Below, one piece after another: positions 15,244-18,386 of a stretch of 18,386 nt of DNA (its first letter is position 1; each line of letters starts with the position of its first letter). The stretch covers positions 1 to 18,386 of the forward strand of contig JANLID010000216.1 in the NCBI GenBank assembly GCA_024654105.1, given 5' to 3'. The notes under the pieces were generated by a model. That model did no database searches, was not told where the DNA came from, and saw only the letters and a list, made by a program, of their open reading frames with translations. Made by a program: the position numbers and the translations under genes. The stretch is from Gallionella sp. Lineage in GTDB: Bacteria; Pseudomonadota; Gammaproteobacteria; Burkholderiales; Gallionellaceae.

Positions 15244-16592
15244 AACTCCGCCTGCGCAAACTTCGGTTTGGACAGCGCCGGATTCTGCGCGAAATAGCGT
15301 TTGACGCCGCCGATGATCGCATTCGCCAACTTCATCTGGTAGTCCTCGTCGTTCAGGCGACGCTCTTCGCTGGGGTTGCTGATGAAGGCGGTCTCGACCA
15401 GGATGGAGGGGATGTCCGGCGATTTCAGCACGGCGAATCCGGCTTGTTCGACCTGGCCGCGATGCAGGTCGTTGATGTCGCCCAGTTCGCCCAGTACATG
15501 TTTGGCGAGTTTCATGCTGTCATTGATGGTGGCGGTCTGCGACAGGTCAAGCAGGGTGCGCGCCAGATAGGGATCTTGCACTGCGATATTTACTCCACCG
15601 ATCAGGTCCGCCTCATTTTCCTTTTTTGCCAGCCAGCGTGCCGCAGTACTGGTGGCACCGTGTTCGGATAGGGCGAATACCGATGAACCACGCACGCTTG
15701 ATTTGATAAAGGCGTCGGCGTGTATCGAAATAAACAGATCTGCATTAACCTTGCGTGCTTTGACGACGCGCATGCCGAGCGGGATGAAGTAATCGCCGTC
15801 GCGAATCAGTACACCGCGCATATTCGGCGCGTCATCTACCAGTGTTTTCACCTTGCGTGCGATAGCCAGCGTAACGTTTTTTTCGCGTGAGCCATTTCTG
15901 CCGATTGCACCCGGATCTTCGCCGCCATGACCGGCATCGATGGCGACAATCAGCGTGCGGGCGCGCAGCTCGGGAACGTTCTTGGGAGGAGAGGCTGGCG
16001 GTGGGGTGTCAATCTTGCCGATACTCATGCTTTGGGTCAGACTGGGTTTCTCCTCGGTAGGCAGTTCTTTTGGGGCGGACGGTTCTTCAGCGGCCTGCCC
16101 GGTTGCTGCAGGTGCGCTGGCAGCTTCGGGAATGGGTGTTTCGGGTTTCTCGAGCAAGGCCATCAACGGATCGAGCGGTTGGGCGGGATACACGTCCAGA
16201 ACAAGCCGATAGCCATATTCACCAACCGGTTTGAGAGCGAATAGCTGCGGCTTGACTTCATTCTTCAGGTCGAGTACCAGTCGCACCACGCCGGGTTTGA
16301 AACGCCCGACGCGTATACTTTTTATGTAGGGATCATCATCGCCAACCAGTTTGGTCAGGTCGTTGAGGATGTTGCCGAGTTCAACATCCTCCAGATCGAT
16401 GACCAGACGTTCCGGATTGCTTACGGTGAACATGTTATGGCGGATGGCCTGCCTGGATTCGAGCGTCAGGCGCGTGTAATCCTGCGCCGGCCAGATACGC
16501 GCCGCACTAACGGCAACGGCTGCATATACATTCTGTTGTGGCAGCCACAGCAGCAATGACAGTGTAATGAGCTTTACAACTGCTCTAAGCAT
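15240..16592 (-). CDS. amiC: N-acetylmuramoyl-L-alanine amidase (AmiC type)
   Basis: This 450-residue exported enzyme cleaves the peptide stem from peptidoglycan during daughter-cell separation. It has a signal peptide (1-24, cleavage after VYA), an AMIN domain (about 28-136) for septal targeting, a Pro/Ala/Glu-rich linker (about 138-205), and an Amidase_3 domain (about 212-440). Zinc ligands H222, E237 and H291 and catalytic E400 (in LVETAFISNP) are present. The start ATG overlaps the tsaE 3' end by 19 bp, so the two are co-transcribed. The tail overlaps the cysM stop. Regulation probably involves an EnvC/NlpD-type activator encoded elsewhere. Confidence 0.95.
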   Translation of the reverse strand: MLRAVVKLITLSLLLWLPQQNVYAAVAVSAARIWPAQDYTRLTLESRQAIRHNMFTVSNPERLVIDLEDVELGNILNDLTKLVGDDDPYIKSIRVGRFKPGVVRLVLDLKNEVKPQLFALKPVGEYGYRLVLDVYPAQPLDPLMALLEKPETPIPEAASAPAATGQAAEEPSAPKELPTEEKPSLTQSMSIGKIDTPPPASPPKNVPELRARTLIVAIDAGHGGEDPGAIGRNGSREKNVTLAIARKVKTLVDDAPNMRGVLIRDGDYFIPLGMRVVKARKVNADLFISIHADAFIKSSVRGSSVFALSEHGATSTAARWLAKKENEADLIGGVNIAVQDPYLARTLLDLSQTATINDSMKLAKHVLGELGDINDLHRGQVEQAGFAVLKSPDIPSILVETAFISNPSEERRLNDEDYQMKLANAIIGGVKRYFAQNPALSKPKFAQAEF

Positions 16593-17122
16593 TGTTTACC
16601 CATTTCCGTATTGGCATGAATTTCCACCTTGCGACCATGCGGTAAAATTTCAAATGTAACTTCCACGTCGGCTTGCGGAGTCAATTCCCGTGCCTTTTCC
16701 GGCCATTCGATGAAAAAAATATTGTGCCCGTCGAATTCATCGCGGAAGCCGGCAGCTTCCCATTCTGCCTCATCGTGCAGGCGGTACAGGTCGAAGTGCC
16801 GCAAGTCTAACCCAGCGATATGGTAAGGTTCAACCAATGTATATGTGGGGCTTTTTACGCGGCCGGAATAACCAAGCGCATTCAGCACCCCGCGTACCAG
16901 AGAAGTTTTGCCGGCGCCCAGATTGCCATGCAGATAGATCACCATGCCGGGTTTGAGCCTGGTAGAGAGATGCCGCGCTAACGCGGCGGTCGCGCTTTCA
17001 TCGGCAAGGAAGAATGAGATGCTCGCGCAGCGATCGTTCGTCCTTTCTGCCGCAAGCGGGAGAGTGCCGGGATGGAAGGTGGGCGTGGCGGGTTCCACTG
17101 TCAGGTGCGGCAACCTTGCCAT
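16574..17122 (-). CDS. tsaE: tRNA t6A biosynthesis ATPase TsaE
   Basis: This P-loop ATPase supports TsaB-TsaD in making N6-threonylcarbamoyladenosine at position 37 of ANN-decoding tRNAs. Walker A is GNLGAGKTS, followed by SPTYTLVEPY and HFDLYRL, all diagnostic. The frame encodes 182 residues, about 30 more than usual. The conserved core begins at ISFFLADES (about residue 35), but no ATG, GTG or TTG is found between residue 9 (GTG) and there. The extra N-terminus includes a segment encoded by a TCCCGCTTGCGG repeat core, so the true start is uncertain. The ATG at 17122 has a poorly spaced GAGG. It is first in the tsaE-amiC pair and divergent from queG, with 32 bp between starts. Confidence 0.9.
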   Translation of the reverse strand: MARLPHLTVEPATPTFHPGTLPLAAERTNDRCASISFFLADESATAALARHLSTRLKPGMVIYLHGNLGAGKTSLVRGVLNALGYSGRVKSPTYTLVEPYHIAGLDLRHFDLYRLHDEAEWEAAGFRDEFDGHNIFFIEWPEKARELTPQADVEVTFEILPHGRKVEIHANTEMGKQCLEQL

Positions 17123-17154
17123 GTCCTCAGGGTGATTCGGCTATCATTGCCAGT

Positions 17155-18240
17155 ATGCAAAATGGAAATCCTCAGCAGACGAATTACACCACACTTGCCG
17201 CGCAGATACGCGCATGGGCGCATGAGCTGGGCTTTCAGGCCGTGTGTATCAGCGATACCGATCTTTCGGCGGCGGAAAGCGGTCTGCTGGAATGGCTCGC
17301 GCTCGGCCTGCACGGCGAGATGGATTATATGGCAAAACACGGCACCAAACGCAGCCGCCCGGCTGAGCTGCTGCCCGGCACGATGCGCGTGATTTCGCTG
17401 CGCATGAACTACGCGCCAGCCGGTGCGCGCGACAGCTCGCAGATATTGGCAGAAGGCGAACGCGCATTCATTTCGCGCTATGCCTTGGGGCGTGATTATC
17501 ATAAGGTGCTGCGCAATCGACTGGCGAAATTGGCCGAGAAAATCCGCGCCGAAGTCGCCGGATTCGACGGCCCCAATTTTGATGGACGAGTCTTTACCGA
17601 CAGCGCGCCGGTGCTGGAAGTGGAGCTGGCGCGCAAGGCAGGCCTGGGCTGGCGCGGCAAACATACCTTGCTGCTGTCGCGCGATCACGGCTCACGGTTC
17701 TTTCTCGGCGAAATATATGTGAACTTGCCGCTGCCGGTCGATGAGCCGCAGCAGGAGCATTGCGGAACCTGCACGCGTTGCATCGATGTGTGCCCGACCC
17801 GGGCGATCATTGCGCCGTACCGGCTGGATGCGCGCCGCTGCATTTCCTATCTCACCATCGAACTTAAGGGCTGCATCCCGGTCGAGTTGCGCCCGCTGAT
17901 CGGCAATCGCATCTACGGCTGCGACGATTGTCAGTTGGTGTGCCCGTGGAACGGTTTTGCGCAAGCCGGTGTCGAGCCGGATTTCGCGGTGCGGCACGGG
18001 CTGGATGATGTGTCGCTGCTGGAGTTGTTCGCGTGGGATGAAGCCGAGTTCAATGCCAGGCTCGCGGGCAGCGCCATCTATCGTATCGGCCATGAGCAAT
18101 GGCTGCGCAATATTGCCGTGGCGTTGGGTAATGCGCCGAAAAGCGCCGCAGTGATCGCCGCAGTGAAGTCGCGCGCCGGGCATCCGTCCGCGCTGGTACG
18201 CGAGCATGTGGCGTGGGCATTGGCGCGGCATGCGGATTAA
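17155..18240 (+). CDS. queG: Epoxyqueuosine reductase
   Basis: This 361-residue cobalamin- and [4Fe-4S]-dependent enzyme catalyses the final step of queuosine synthesis, reducing epoxyqueuosine in tRNA. It has the N-terminal substrate domain with VFTDSAPVLE and the likely catalytic D149, two ferredoxin-like clusters (C203, C206, C209, C213 and C229, C256, C259, C263), and a C-terminal HEAT-like tail. The ATG at 17155 gives the normal family N-terminus; an upstream ATG at 17014 would run into the divergent tsaE gene. No strong Shine-Dalgarno site is visible, and its promoter must lie within the tsaE 5' region. The stop overlaps that of a convergent partial frame. Confidence 0.95.
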   Translation: MQNGNPQQTNYTTLAAQIRAWAHELGFQAVCISDTDLSAAESGLLEWLALGLHGEMDYMAKHGTKRSRPAELLPGTMRVISLRMNYAPAGARDSSQILAEGERAFISRYALGRDYHKVLRNRLAKLAEKIRAEVAGFDGPNFDGRVFTDSAPVLEVELARKAGLGWRGKHTLLLSRDHGSRFFLGEIYVNLPLPVDEPQQEHCGTCTRCIDVCPTRAIIAPYRLDARRCISYLTIELKGCIPVELRPLIGNRIYGCDDCQLVCPWNGFAQAGVEPDFAVRHGLDDVSLLELFAWDEAEFNARLAGSAIYRIGHEQWLRNIAVALGNAPKSAAVIAAVKSRAGHPSALVREHVAWALARHAD

Positions 18241-18386
18241 CTTTCTCGCCTACAAGCTGGGGTATCCCATTTGTCTTTCAAAGCAGCAATAACCCTGTAG
18301 ATACTCTGTTCGGTTGCAAGCATTTTTTCTGTGATTTTTGCATTTTCTGGTTCACGCTGGAATCGCGTAAAAACGGGTGTTATCGA
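18237..18386 (-). CDS. Partial minus-strand frame at the window end
   Basis: An open frame of 49 codons runs in from the right edge and ends with TAA overlapping the queG stop. The peptide contains FTRFQREPENAKITEKML and a following helix-like part, RVIAALKDKW. It reads like the end of a real, helical protein, but the frame is short and has no recognised family. The tail-to-tail stop overlap mirrors that of cysM and amiC. It may be chance. Confidence 0.35.
   Translation of the reverse strand, partial: SITPVFTRFQREPENAKITEKMLATEQSIYRVIAALKDKWDTPACRRES

Overview
The window looks like chromosomal DNA of a betaproteobacterium. The layout aroA-cmk-rpsA-ihfB-lapA-lapB-pyrF-rfaE1-hldD-cysM, followed by the convergent amiC/tsaE pair and the divergent queG, is typical of that class, and protein flavour and codon use suggest Nitrosomonadales/Gallionellaceae-like relatives. 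The taxonomic call is inference; no rRNA or tRNA gene is present to anchor it.

Layout. Bases 1-2352 hold the 3' part of a membrane-anchored c-di-GMP protein (TM-HAMP-PAS-PAS-GGDEF-EAL) whose sensor end lies upstream of the window. A DUF502 membrane protein follows. Bases 3397-9951 are a housekeeping block: a fused aroA-cmk gene (aromatic amino acid and CMP metabolism), rpsA (ribosomal protein S1), ihfB (IHF beta), lapA-lapB (LPS assembly control) and pyrF (pyrimidine synthesis). rfaE1 and hldD (9974-12008) make ADP-heptose for the LPS core. Bases 14356-18240 hold cysM (cysteine synthesis), amiC and tsaE on the minus strand (septal peptidoglycan hydrolysis; tRNA t6A synthesis) and queG (queuosine in tRNA). 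A partial minus-strand frame runs off the right end.

Between hldD and cysM (12009-14355) is an AT-richer, gene-poor accessory segment. It contains a ribbon-helix-helix regulator gene with a perfect palindrome over its putative promoter, a DNA methyltransferase gene cut off before its catalytic PPY motif, and a convergent SfsA-like gene (PD-(D/E)XK fold) that has lost its C-terminus. The two truncated genes meet at about 13170-13190, which looks like a deletion scar. About 550 bp of unassigned sequence follows.

The most notable non-genic feature is a dispersed inverted repeat of roughly 85-90 bp, built from GAGGA(T/G)C-like heptamers around a related AT-rich core. One copy is read in frame inside aroA (4521-4611). 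A second copy, in opposite orientation, sits between rfaE1 and hldD (10914-10997). A different REP-like palindrome downstream of ihfB seems to be split by about 60 bp of foreign sequence, and a related core falls in the unusual N-terminal extension of tsaE. I see no complete new defence system. The RHH-methyltransferase-SfsA remnant is the closest candidate.
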